Below, piece by piece: positions 10,937 through 20,911 of a stretch of 60,765 nucleotides of DNA. Under the pieces are notes generated by a model. The model made no database searches. It was not told where the DNA came from and was given only the letters and a program-made list of their open reading frames with translations. Origin of the DNA: Agarophyton chilense (Eukaryota > Rhodophyta > Florideophyceae > Gracilariales > Gracilariaceae); the NCBI GenBank assembly GCA_030374765.1, contig JARGXX010000069.1, forward strand, positions 1 through 60,765. Direction: 5' to 3'. Numbering within the stretch: position 1 is the first letter of the stretch; each line of letters starts with the position of its first letter. The position numbers and the translations under genes are program-made.

Positions 10937-12613
10937 ATGATGACTCGAGGCAAAGCGAAAGCGAGTGGTACTCCGCGGGGTACTCCACGCGCCACTCTGC
11001 GAAAAGCTACATGGGGAAACAATCTGGCTGGTGGGGATAGGGTGGCGTTGTTCCTGGCGGATGGGACAGGGAAGAAGAAGGGTACTATGGTTGGCACTGC
11101 GGAGTTGAGAGGTGTTGGGGGCAGTGGAGCGGCCGGGAAGGCGCTTTGCAGAGCGATGCATGGCCATTCGTTGCGCGAGTCTGCGAAGCCGGGAGAGGAC
11201 TTGGTGGCCATCTGGAGGACTGAAATTAAGGAGGGGATCAACTCCAAGTATCTGTACTCCTTCAAGGGAGCAGAGGAGCCGCCATAGTTGCTGAAGGATA
11301 TGGTTTCGACAGGTATATACGCATGGGATACCTCGATGATGACACGCGTCTCATCTGTGCTGACTCCAGGGCCTCCTCGGCCGGAGACTCCCAAAAGCGC
11401 GACCCCCTCGAAGGAGTCTGCTACGCCTTTGAGGGGGAAGAGGGCACAGCCAACAACAGTGCCGCCGGCCATGAAGCAACCCGTCAAGCCGAAAAAGAGG
11501 GTGACGATAGTGGATGATTCTGATGAAGATGTTGTGGAGGTGGGGTCAGCGGTGAATGTACGCGGGGATTCGCACACCGGTCCCGAGTTGGAGTTGTTCG
11601 ATGACTGCGATGCCGTTCCTTCGCAGGAAGTGGATAAGACTCTCGTGGAAAAAAAGATCTCTGCTTCAGACTATGACCAGTTCCGCTTGATTGTGGACAT
11701 AGATGACATACAAATCCCCGAGAAGACTGTCAGAAGTGTGAATGCGGAACACAAGGCGGCGACGATGGCAAAGTGCAAAACGTTTGGCTGGCTTGCGTCG
11801 GCAGGGTCGATTGCTGTTGCCATCGTCGGGGGAATGGAATTAGATTTCAGTGAAATTGTTCACAATGGGAGGGTAGTGGTGCCTGTCATACTCATTGACG
11901 GTCATCACCGCGTCTTGGTTCTGCGAGATCTGAAGAATGATCCCTCTGAAGGGAGAAAGTGGTTGGAAATTGTGCGGTCTCTTGATGTCGTTCTTTGGAG
12001 ATGAAAGCACCGGAAGCCTTTATCGCTGAACGAAGTGCTCGGTCTTGGTAATGTACTCAATGAAATGAGTTCAAATGTGTTGAAGATGAGTTTCGCCGAC
12101 AAGGTTCATTCGACAGTGTCCTTCATTTGCAACTTGATTGACGATAAGAGAACCAAGTTGGCTGACCTTACTCCGACACGGATAGCTGGGGCGCTGAAGA
12201 CGAGCGAAGCTATAGGAATCTACAGCTTGCGCCACTTGAATCGCTATGCGACTCTTGGGTTGAAATTCGTCAGGAGCGAAGGTCTCCTGGAGTTCTTTGA
12301 GAACGTATGCAAGGAGGGTCCAGTGCTAACGCTTGCGCATGTGTCGAGTGACTTGTTGTTAGGACTCGAAGAGGAAATATTCCGTTTCGCAATCCGTTGT
12401 TTGCAGCTACATGTGAGGGTGAGGATGGGTTCTACGGGGAATATGGGACGTTTCCAGGAGACGCGAAAGCAGTTCTTCCAATGCGCCATAGGAATGTTCC
12501 AACTATGCGAAAGGGCGGGAAAGGAGAAGGGTCTGACGGCGGGGAAGGCTCTAGACAGCACAATTGTGATGCGAAAGAACGAGGTGTCTTTAAGGGAGTA
12601 CCTTTGCATGTAA
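10937..12613 (+). pseudogene. ParB/sulfiredoxin-like domain protein, broken by in-frame stops
   Basis: One reading frame runs from 10,937 to 12,613 with a TAG at 11,285 and a TGA at 12,002. The N-terminal domain (10,937 to about 11,350, motifs MHGHSL and YAWDTSMM) is shared with the element 2 partner protein. A Pro/Lys-rich linker follows. A ParB-like domain comes next (about 11,680-12,060): IPEKTVRSVN, then VAIVGG, then LIDGHHRVLVLRDL with the DGHHR signature at 11,897-11,911. ParB-fold domains bind DNA and, in ParB itself, use CTP. The tail (12,035-12,613) is helical. The frame continues past the TAA at 12,611 straight into the dioxygenase-like ORF, so a single protein of about 1,229 codons may have existed. 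Confidence 0.6.
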
Positions 12614-12622
12614 ACGGCGAAG

Positions 12623-14623
12623 ATGGAGCTCAGTGGTCCGAAGCGGTTGTGGCCGGGGTTGGTGTCGAAGAGGATGAAAATCGCACAAAGGCGGATTGAA
12701 GGCGGTCTGAAAGTGAGTCTGGCGTCCCCAAGTGCGGAGAAGGATGTGGTGGAGGTGCCACCTTCTGTGAATGTTCCTTCGTCTAGTGCTGGGGAGTCTG
12801 TACCCCACCAGGAAACCGTGGTTCCCAGACGCATCACACGAACTAAAAAAGGTACTGAGCGCGGGCTGGATGCTGCGGGTGAGAGGGTGATAGAACCTAG
12901 ACAGAGAAAGGGAAAGAGAAAGGCTGTGGTCATTAGTGATGATGAACGCGAGTATGAACAGCCTTTAAAGCGGAAGAGGAAGAGGAGAAAGACGGAGGGC
13001 ACATCTGCGGCTCAAATACCGGCTGACGTGGTGGATGTGTTCAAGAAGATGAGCAGGAAAGAGCTGAAGCGCTTCTTGAAGGAACATGTACTCAATGTTT
13101 TCTCATCGATTGAGGATGAAATGGATGATGACGGGGGGCAGGGTGCATTTGTAGGGGATGAAGAGGAGGAGGGTGTGCAAATGCGTGGCTTCGAAGACAA
13201 TAATCCGGAGGGTGTTCCGAAGGGGCTGAAGAGGGCGGGACCGTATGCGGGGGGGTCGGGTATGTCGTGGGTGTACTTGGTGAATGCACTTCCGAGCGAG
13301 TGGCCGGCGGGTGAAAATGGAGTGAAGCATCAGCACCTCTGGATGCAGATGATTTACCTACGGAACAAGCACAGGGCAGAGTGCTTGAGGGTAGAAGACT
13401 TGAAAAGTGTGCACCATGCGGTTTATTGGCGTGCTGCTCATAACAGGCACAAGGAACTGGGTTCCACGAAAGAACCGGTTCTTGGGGTGATTCTACCGAC
13501 GAAGGACCACCCTGTGAATGAAGAGCAGGCGATATGGATGGCAGCAATGGAGAGGGATGACTTGGCCCGCGAGTACTTCGCGACTAAGAGAAGTGAGCTG
13601 ATGGAGAAAGGATTTTGTGTGCTGGAAGAGTTTGCCACGGACGAGGGGATGGCGGATGAGGCGAAGAAGAGGGGGGTAAACTTCGATGGGGATGTGACTG
13701 GGACTTTGCTAGAGTTCTTCCAGACGGATTTCTTGAACCAGCTGGACTTGACGATTGAAGGGAGTAGAAAGAAATGGGACCCTATAATCAACGCTGGTGA
13801 GGAGAGAGACGCTGGAGATAGAATGAAGGGAGTTGGGCGGTACATTACGACGAAGGTGGGGATTGTGGATTCTGTGGAGGGGGACGAGAACAACGTTTTA
13901 ATGGTGAGGAAAAGGGCATTGTTGGATGCGAGGTTTGGACAGATTGCGGCCGCTCTTCGGTTGTGCAACAACAGGTCGGGGAAGAAGAGGATGTATGCCC
14001 CTGAAACAGGGGGGCGAGTGCTATGTACGGTGGAGGGCTGTCCAAGGCAGGTGTTACATACGAACTTTCGAGGACTGACCGATGCCGAGAAGAACGTCGG
14101 AGAGGTTCCAGGGTTCTTCATGATGGCGTCGGGAGCGAGTTCGTTTATGCTTTGGGTTTGTGAGAGATCACATAACATGTACGTGCCCGACGACAGGAGC
14201 TTGAAGCGGCTGTCTCGGACGATGGTAGTGAGGAAGTTCAGGATTCCGCCGTACTCCATTTTTATTGGAAGAGGAGATGTGTTTCATGCTGGAGCTGGAT
14301 ACGAGGATGCATTGGTTAAGGAAGTTTGCATGAGGTATCACATGTACTTGGTACCGGATGGGTACAAGCTACCGGACGCAGTGCATAGGCAACCAGCATT
14401 TCGGCCTAAGTTCGAAGAGGATGATTCCAACAAGGGTGATGATGAAGACGTCCAGGTAGATGAGGATGAGGAGTTGGATGAAGATTATAAAATGGAAGTT
14501 GTTGAAAGTGGGGAAGAGGAGTATGAAGAAGAGGATGATGAACCTGGGATGGGTCTCAACTCGGCTAACACAGATGGAGACTATGAAGACGGCGGTATGA
14601 TAATGGATGACGACGACGACTAG
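12623..14623 (+). CDS. 2OG-Fe(II) dioxygenase-like protein with acidic tail
   Basis: Intact 666-codon frame. Residues 1-190 are basic and low complexity with likely nuclear localisation sequences (KRKRKRRK). The C-terminal half looks like a double-stranded beta-helix oxygenase. LHTNF has His479 with Asn481 in the place of the usual Asp of HxD. GRGDVFHAGAGY holds the distal His555. RYHMYL holds Arg571, the expected 2-oxoglutarate ligand. The last 70 residues are Asp/Glu-rich and end at TAG. The substrate is unknown; its position opposite a DNA methyltransferase-SET gene suggests a nucleic-acid or chromatin demethylase-like role, which is inference. It is in frame with the ParB-like ORF upstream, separated only by TAA. 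Confidence 0.6.
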   Translation: MELSGPKRLWPGLVSKRMKIAQRRIEGGLKVSLASPSAEKDVVEVPPSVNVPSSSAGESVPHQETVVPRRITRTKKGTERGLDAAGERVIEPRQRKGKRKAVVISDDEREYEQPLKRKRKRRKTEGTSAAQIPADVVDVFKKMSRKELKRFLKEHVLNVFSSIEDEMDDDGGQGAFVGDEEEEGVQMRGFEDNNPEGVPKGLKRAGPYAGGSGMSWVYLVNALPSEWPAGENGVKHQHLWMQMIYLRNKHRAECLRVEDLKSVHHAVYWRAAHNRHKELGSTKEPVLGVILPTKDHPVNEEQAIWMAAMERDDLAREYFATKRSELMEKGFCVLEEFATDEGMADEAKKRGVNFDGDVTGTLLEFFQTDFLNQLDLTIEGSRKKWDPIINAGEERDAGDRMKGVGRYITTKVGIVDSVEGDENNVLMVRKRALLDARFGQIAAALRLCNNRSGKKRMYAPETGGRVLCTVEGCPRQVLHTNFRGLTDAEKNVGEVPGFFMMASGASSFMLWVCERSHNMYVPDDRSLKRLSRTMVVRKFRIPPYSIFIGRGDVFHAGAGYEDALVKEVCMRYHMYLVPDGYKLPDAVHRQPAFRPKFEEDDSNKGDDEDVQVDEDEELDEDYKMEVVESGEEEYEEEDDEPGMGLNSANTDGDYEDGGMIMDDDDD

Positions 14624-14646
14624 ATAGTATCTGTTACCTATTGAAC

Positions 14647-14652
14647 AATAAA
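14647..14652 (+). other. AATAAA polyadenylation-like signal
   Basis: AATAAA lies 24 bp after the dioxygenase-like stop codon and is a plausible 3' processing signal for that transcript. Confidence 0.45.
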
Positions 14653-14704
14653 GAGTACAATTTGAGGTAATATGTGGAGTAGTCCCCTTTTCTTGTAATA
14701 GTGA

Positions 14705-15890
14705 TCAGTTGTCTTTCAGTAGAAACTCCTGAACAACTGGATTGAAACGCGTGAGAGTAGCACTTGCTTTCACTTTCTCATAGTGAATGACAACTGTAGA
14801 AGATATCAAGATTACGACATCCACTGTGTTACCAAGCAGTATAGGAACACCAGGTCCCTCAATGCGAGAGGTGGAGAAGGCGGTTGAAGAGAGTGCAGCG
14901 AAAGTGCATGCCGACAGCCACATACCGAGTAGTCGGAAGGTTACATCCGGACTGGATATGAATAAAGCCTGTTGAAAAGAGTGGGAGAGGGCGCCAAGCA
15001 CGAGGTTCATAAAAGAGGTTCTCCGTGGTTCCGGGGTCATTGTGAACTTTGTGTTAAGATAGGACTCTGGAAAGAAGGATATAGAAACAAGCTGGAGAAG
15101 ATATGCCAAAGCGCCAACTGCGGCCCCTCCTGTGGAGAAGGCGATACAATTTGTCTTCACGTCTGATGAAAGGGTACCGCTGACTGGAATGAAGCGGTGA
15201 ACGAGGAAAAGTATGGCGTTGAGGGGGATGAGTAGAGTAAGAAGTAGAGCCCCGAATTCCAGAAAGGCTCGTTTCTTCCAGGTATATCGCTGGTTTGGAT
15301 TGAACGGCGTAGTTTGTAGAGACCCGTATAACGCGTTTATACATTGTATGCCTCCTTCGATTATGAGAATGTGTAGCAGGCTTTAGATAGAACACCTCAA
15401 TAGCGTTATGAGAATGAACCGAAGGAGAGAGTTGAATCTGAATGGAAGCGTATATTGCAGATCTGGGTCTATAACTCCAAAGAGTGTAGTTAGTGTGATT
15501 GTGAACGTTAAGGTCGATGTGAAGAGTGTTTGCTAACTGAACATCTTAGTAAAAGCGTTCCGGTTTGCTAGTCTTCCTTGTACGCTGCACATAGGTAACG
15601 ATATGATACCGCTCTTTGAACAGTTGTTTCAGAGTATCTTGCTGCTGTAGAGAGTTGCGAGTGGGGAGCCTCCTGGTGGTCGTACAAATGTCACAACTCT
15701 CGTCCATGAGCTCGTCGGTGATATGATTCTGGAACCCTCTGACTTCGACCACATTCTGGGTGGTTGGAAGTTTGATTTGAAGGACTTCATCGATCGTGAT
15801 AACCGTTCGTTGTGGAAGAATATCCACAGCTGCTGAGCATTGGACAGAAGAACCAGGGGGTAGGGAAAGACGTGCTTCGTAGCGCTGCAT
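14705..15890 (-). CDS. Putative multi-pass membrane protein, exon structure uncertain
   Basis: The C-terminal part (about 15,375-14,705) is open and strongly hydrophobic. I see segments resembling FGALLLTLLIPLNAILFLVH, GGAAVGALAYLLQLVSISFF, a third near TFRLLGMWLSACTFAAL and a fourth at VDVVILISSTVVIHY, so about four transmembrane helices. It opens after a stop just upstream of an AG that could be a splice acceptor. A separate 114-codon frame upstream (15,890-15,546) is soluble and could be the N-terminal exon of the same gene, but the junction is not resolved. I do not recognise the family. The space to 16,304 holds no other convincing ORF. Confidence 0.4.
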
Positions 15891-16304
15891 GCTTGAGAAG
15901 GAGAGGAAGTGTTGTGTAGAAAGGTATTTGTGAGGGACTGGATACAGTATGTTGAGCGCAATGAAGTAGGGTGGTCATCGGTGGATATATATATGTAGTG
16001 ATCAAAGTAGTTGTTAGGTTGTTGCCGTATCTCTGTCGCGGAGTATGAATAATTGTTATGAATGAAAACCTTTGATAGGCTGTAGGAGCGGTTGTTGGGT
16101 ACAGACTTAATTGCAAAGTTGGAAGATTTATGAAGAGTGGTTGTAGTGATGATTTGTGATGTACGAAGCAATTCTTAATATCGTTTCATATATTCTGACG
16201 TGGTGTCGTGCGGATAGCAGTCTTTATCGAGGCAGCGAAGGAGATGGACATATGCTTTAGAAAGGAGGACTTGTTTTTATTGGAAGGGGTATATGAATGA
16301 AGTA

Positions 16305-17129
16305 CTACCCATTGAGGAGGACGTTCAAGAAGTTCGTATGGAAAGGGGCGGGGTCACGGTTTCCAATGGATTTTTGGGCGTTAGAAACGTTGTAGAAGTA
16401 GACGTTCCGGAACTCAAAGTCTGAGAACGAGGTGGGGAACTGTGTAAGTGTTTTTCCGTGGGCCAGAAGTTTTTGGAGTGTTTCTGTTGTATTGTAGGCG
16501 ATTCCTGTTTCGGATGTGACGATGGCGAGGAGCTCTTTCATTATGGTTGAAACGACTGTGCGGTGTTGTACTGCAACTTCGTGCATTGTGATAAAGCCAT
16601 AAGAGGAGCCGACGAGATTAAAAGCTGATATCCATACGAGTTTTTCGTAGTAATCTTTAGAGAAGGAGGGCTGGTCGACGACATGACAAGTGAGGCCTGC
16701 GGTACTGAGGCGATTGGCGAGTACGGGAGCCCATTTGCCGGTGGCAGTTGTGAGACCATGGGGACTGAGGAGGGTGACACCGTCCTCGGGGGGTGCGTTA
16801 AGGGAGGGGACGGCGAGGAAGAGAACGGCTTTGGTGCAGTTTTGGAGCCCATAGGTTGAAAGAAGTGGGAGAATGTTTCCGTTCTGAAGGAAGACCAGAT
16901 CCTCTCTGCGGGAGGAAGGGCAGAATTGAATGACGTCTTCGAGTGAATGATGTCTGCCGCAGAAGAAAATGGGGCCGTCGGGGATGTATTGCGCGGAGAT
17001 GAATTCTTGAGTTGAGGGAAAAGCATCTTGTGGGGTGCCGTTGTTGCGAAGCAAAGTGCCGATTCGGCCTCTGCCGACAATAACGGCTGGGTCGGAGGTG
17101 CAAGGGATGGCAGTGAGAGAGTCGGCCAT
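16305..17129 (-). CDS. Ketopantoate reductase (ApbA/PanE)-like protein
   Basis: Complete 274-codon frame with no introns. A nucleotide-binding GxGxxG-type turn is present as VGRGRIGTLL (residues 18-27), shorter in its N-terminal strand than usual. LVFLQNGN and KAVLFLAVPS fit the second half of the Rossmann domain. The C-terminal helical domain shows KLVWISAFNLVGSSYGFIT and a later hE..hv.....EL stretch typical of 2-dehydropantoate 2-reductase family proteins. Such enzymes reduce ketopantoate to pantoate with NADPH, but many family members have other substrates, so the reaction is not assigned. It lies inside element 1 between a membrane protein and the right end, so it may be cargo or host sequence. 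About 360 bp upstream (17,130-17,490) shows nothing. Confidence 0.55.
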   Translation of the reverse strand: MADSLTAIPCTSDPAVIVGRGRIGTLLRNNGTPQDAFPSTQEFISAQYIPDGPIFFCGRHHSLEDVIQFCPSSRREDLVFLQNGNILPLLSTYGLQNCTKAVLFLAVPSLNAPPEDGVTLLSPHGLTTATGKWAPVLANRLSTAGLTCHVVDQPSFSKDYYEKLVWISAFNLVGSSYGFITMHEVAVQHRTVVSTIMKELLAIVTSETGIAYNTTETLQKLLAHGKTLTQFPTSFSDFEFRNVYFYNVSNAQKSIGNRDPAPFHTNFLNVLLNG

Positions 17130-17740
17130 GTTGATTGCGAAAGGTGTTTGGAGTGCGGTGTGCTTGGAATTGAAGAAGTGGTGGGGGTGGCGAGTGTGGA
17201 GATGTGATTAAATAGAGAAGGAGTATGGTTGTGGAGGAATGGGTGTTAGGGGTTTTTGGGGAGGAGGTTAGATTTATGATATTGAATGGTGTTTATTGTG
17301 TTAAAAGTGTAGGAGTGTGTGTTTTTATGGAAGTCATAACGGGAAAGAGGGCTTATGAGTAATCGGCGGTTTGTGTTACGAATGAGTGTGATTTATTATA
17401 AATGAGAAGGCTATGAAATGGGGAGTAGTGAGGAAGCGCTGAACATGATAGAAGGTGTAGGAATATGTATGGGAGTGTGTGAGTGAGCAATGAGTGGGGT
17501 GAAGGGCATCCGGAGCGTAGATGCAGGGGTGTACGAGGGTACTGAAATTGGGCGGGCGCGCGCGAAAAGCGGGTCAAAAAAAGGAGATAAAAGGCCGGAG
17601 GTGGGCGAGAGGATTTTCGAGGGGGGGTGCTGTGTGGGAGGCTGCGGGTACTACTGGCCGCACCAAGGTGAGTGCGCTTGCGCTTGCGGTGGCTCTTGTC
17701 GATAGCTTTCGCGGGCGTTGGCGATGTCGAGCGGATCCCC

Positions 17741-18172
17741 ATGGGGCTGGAGATGGGGAAGCTGTGCAGGGCGAATGAGGAACTGAAGAGGCGTGTGAAG
17801 GTGTTGGAAGTGCACATGGAAGGGGTGGGGAAGATTTGGGGTGCGCGGAAGGTGTTGAAGGAGGTGGGAGAGGAGAGGGGGAGAGCGAAAGGGTCGCCGG
17901 TGACGCCAGGGAGACTCGGGGAGCCGGCTGGGATGAAGAAGGGGAGAGAGGAATGGAAAGGGGGAGGAGTTGGAGAGAGTCGGCTGAAGAAGAGGAGGGT
18001 TGGTAAGGATGTGGAGAAGAAGGGTGGGAATGTGTGTGTGGTGGGGCAGCCGGGTGTGAGGAACTTGAGCAGTGGGGAGGTGGACGAGGTTGAGAATGCG
18101 GTGGTGGACTTCTTCAACCTCAAATACCCTCCCGGTGGAACGCTGGAGCCTAGTAAGCAAAAGGGCCAGTAA
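17741..18172 (+). CDS. Small basic coiled-coil ORF
   Basis: The ATG at 17,741 starts a leucine-spaced helix (LCRANEELKRRVKVLEVH), then a basic Gly/Lys-rich region and a short conserved-looking tail ending in TAA or similar at 18,172. An upstream open stretch from 17,490 and a GTGAGT donor at 17,667 suggest a possible 5' exon. The opposite strand is also open (18,228-17,353) but reads as Ser/Pro low complexity, so I prefer the plus strand. Function unknown. Confidence 0.3.
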   Translation: MGLEMGKLCRANEELKRRVKVLEVHMEGVGKIWGARKVLKEVGEERGRAKGSPVTPGRLGEPAGMKKGREEWKGGGVGESRLKKRRVGKDVEKKGGNVCVVGQPGVRNLSSGEVDEVENAVVDFFNLKYPPGGTLEPSKQKGQ

Positions 18173-18359
18173 TGAGGTAGAAGGTACTGATGACTGCCTT
18201 GGTATGGATCTCCACCTAGAGCGGTCAAAAGTGACCAGTAAACTGCAAATGAAGATTAAACTGCATTAAGTGGTCCAAACACTAAGATGCATGGAGTTCT
18301 TATTTCCCAAAATTTTTTTTTTCAGGTGCCGATCTAGCGCAATCTGCAAAATTCTTAGA

Positions 18360-18427
18360 TTTTTTGGCTTTTTATTTACAAAACTAGCTATCTAGCACAC
18401 TTATCTAGCATTCCGAGAACACAGACG
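18360..18427. repeat. Right terminal/subterminal sequence of element 1
   Basis: CTAG motifs at short intervals lead into TTCCGAGAACACAGACG. The end matches that of element 2 at 37,615 with one or two differences. Immediately outside, the chromovirus C pol frame is open. Confidence 0.65.
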
Positions 18428-20582
18428 TGAGCTCCTCAATGAGCAACACGCCGATACGTTTTATGGGTCGATACGCTCTCGTCTTAACGAGGGGGAGGAG
18501 CTCCCCTTTTCACTCGATTCACGAGGAATACTGTTAAGACATGTCGAAAAGCATGATCAAATCGTGATTCCACACGTCTTGAAGAGTCGACTACTCCATC
18601 TGGCACACTACAGCAGGCTGTCTGGTCATCCAGGAGAAACGAAGTTGTTCATGACTCTAAGAAGAGATTTTTACTGGCCTACTTTGGCAATGGACTGCCA
18701 TGCTACAGTGAGGTTGTGTAAAACATGTGCGAAGAATCGCGTGAAGCTCTGCAGGAAGCGGAAACCGATGACGTTATTCCAGGCAAAAGCGCCTTTACAA
18801 TACGTCAGTATCGACATCCTAGGGGAATTGATTCGCTCAAGGCGAGGTTATCGCTACCTATTGGTAATCACCGACCGCTTCTCGAAGCTAGTGCGGACTG
18901 TGCCTCTGAAGTGGATAACCGCAGCCGTAATCGCACAGGCGTTTATCAAACACTGGGTATTTATATACGGACCACCAGAAGTTCCGTTATCAGATAATGG
19001 GAAGCAATTCGTTGCGAAGTTCTTTCAGAATTTTTGCCGCATTATGGGCATTTCAAACGTGTTTACCCCGACCTATCATCCGCAATGCAACGGTCAGGTG
19101 GAGCGTTTTAACCGCACGCTGATAGCAGCATTACGACACTACATCGCGGACCACCCGAAAGAATGAGATATGTTTACAGATACTCTGTGCTACGCGTACA
19201 ATACGCAAGTTCATACCTCTACAAAGACGGCACCGTTCGACCTCGTTCTCTCACGTAAACCTCTGGCTTTACCGGTTGCGCTCGACGACGAGACAGAATT
19301 GGACGCGCCGACCCCGGTTAAACACCATCTGAAATGGAGGAATGACCTGAAGGCCAGAGCGGAAGAAGCCGCTAAGGAGTTATCAAAGACGCAAGCTCGC
19401 TATAATCGAAACTATGACGCCAGAAGGCGAAGAGGAAATCCGGCAATCCGAGTAGGAGGTCACGTCTTCGCGCGAGTCGAAAGACCGGACAAACAGGAAG
19501 AATCTCGTCATGAGTTGTTGCCGATAGCGGCCGGACCCTTCAAAGTGGTGGACCTTGATGAAGACACAGTGGTCATCAAGACAGGTGAGGACTTTGAACA
19601 TGTATCGCGTGATCGCGTTGAAGTCGCGCCTGACCCGCAAGTGGAAGTCCAGGTATCTGGTAGAACTAAGGAAGCAAGTGCGACGGAACGTCAAGGCAAA
19701 AGCCCAAGTGACTCTGGGGAGAGTGAACCGCCACCAATGGCTCGAGCGGAGGAGAAAGCTCCTGATCTCCCACCGCCGGCGGTTGCGTACGCTAATCACG
19801 GACAGCTTCCGAAGTATCGGGATATGCCCCGTGGCACGCACACACCCGTAAGTACAAAATTGGAACCTTAAAGCAGGAAAGATGTTTTTGAATGTGGCCC
19901 CAAGGGCTTGGAAACGAGTGCACGCGAAAACGCGCCGTTGCTGCTTCAGGCTGAACCGTCAGGTGAATCGCCACTCGCTGTTCCGCCGATATCCACTCCT
20001 ATCCCTCGTGGGCAGGAAGAAGAAGAGCTATCGCCTCCTGTCGTGGTGCAAGCACCATCATCCACCGAACAGCGGTCGGAATCGGATAAACCGAAGGAAG
20101 TTCATCCACGAATTGAATTGAGAAGTAGCAAGAAGTACGCTTCTATGAAACCTGAAAAACAGGATAGCTCTTTATCTGAGAAAGGTTCTCAAGGAATGAG
20201 TACACTGCCCCTGCGGGTAGAACGACAGGTAGTCGGCGAACGAACGCGTAGAGACGCTGAGACTGCTAACACAGAGACGCTTGGGTCAGCCCTAAGGCAT
20301 TTCAAACCTGCTAACAGGAGTCTCGCGCCAACAGCGAAAGCATTGGGAAACGCCCAGGAATATGTTATGGATCGCATATGTGAACATGGCGAGCATGAAG
20401 ATACTAGAGAATTACTGTATCGAGTCCGTTGGTACGGTTTTCCTCCGGAAGCGGATTCGTGGGAACCTATAGCTCATATCTCCCGTTCGCAACTCGTGCG
20501 ATATCATCGACGCATGCGATTACCACTCCGCAGGGAGATCGACTCCTCGATAGTCGGGCTCATGGGCACATCCCATTTCTAA
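18428..20582 (+). pseudogene. Chromovirus C pol 3' part: integrase and chromodomain
   Basis: One frame runs through with two premature stops. It begins in the linker before integrase, then shows the HHCC zinc region (HLAHYSRLSGH ... CKTCAKN), the DDE core (YVSIDILGE, LSDNGKQF, HPQCNGQVERFNRT) and a C-terminal chromodomain (LLYRVRWYGFPPEADSWEPI) near 20,430. The TGA at 19,164-19,166 sits where element A has Trp (DHPKDW), so it looks like TGG to TGA. A TAA at 19,869 is also in frame. The chromodomain would target integration to marked chromatin in an active element. This copy is dead. Confidence 0.8.
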
Positions 20583-20911
20583 GTATGGGCTACAAAGGTA
20601 GTAAACACTCGAAAGGCGAAAAGAAAACAAGAAGAAATTTGGAAGAAACGTGAAAACACGCAAGCACAGGACATTTACTGATTATCACCTAGGACAAACT
20701 CGAGAAGCGAGAAGAAGGATGGAAGAACTCGAAAAGCGAGAAGAGATATATGAAACTCGAGAATCGAGAAGAAGAAGTTAAGAACTCGAGAAGCGAGAAG
20801 AGATGAAGACTAGAAGATAAGAAGGGAACGTGAAGACACGAAGTCACCGGAGTTTTATTGGTATCAAGATACCACAGCAAGGGTGTTGACTAGGAGTCTT
20901 TTCTAGGATCA
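20583..20911 (+). repeat. Purine-rich short tandem repeats between pol and ORF X
   Basis: About four degenerate copies of ACTCGAGAAGCGAGAAGA with ~28 bp spacing lie at 20,696-20,805. A longer repeat starting GGAACGTGAA.ACACG occurs at about 20,640 and 20,825. Purine-rich tracts can act as second priming sites in LTR retrotransposons, but this one is about 2 kb from the LTR. Confidence 0.5.

Larger units (their letters stand above)
1..18427. mobile_element. Element 1: large Plavaka/KDZ-like DNA transposon with cargo genes
   Basis: The right end is seen directly. At about 18,408-18,427 the sequence TTCCGAGAACACAGACG ends a CTAG-rich stretch, and a gypsy pol reading frame begins immediately after it. 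Near-identical sequence (TTCCGAAAACACAGACG) ends element 2 at 37,615, again against a gypsy pol frame, so this is taken as the terminal repeat. CTAG motifs recur near position 1-180, suggesting that the left end is close to or just outside the window. Between the ends lie the transposase, its convergent partner, and two large divergent coding blocks with methyltransferase, SET, ParB-like and dioxygenase domains. Whether all of these genes move together is inference. The left terminus is not seen. Confidence 0.6.

Noticed and set aside
17353..18228. Minus-strand 291-codon ORF as a gene
   Set aside because: Ser/Pro/Thr-rich translation typical of the strand opposite a G-rich coding region; the plus-strand coiled coil is more protein-like.
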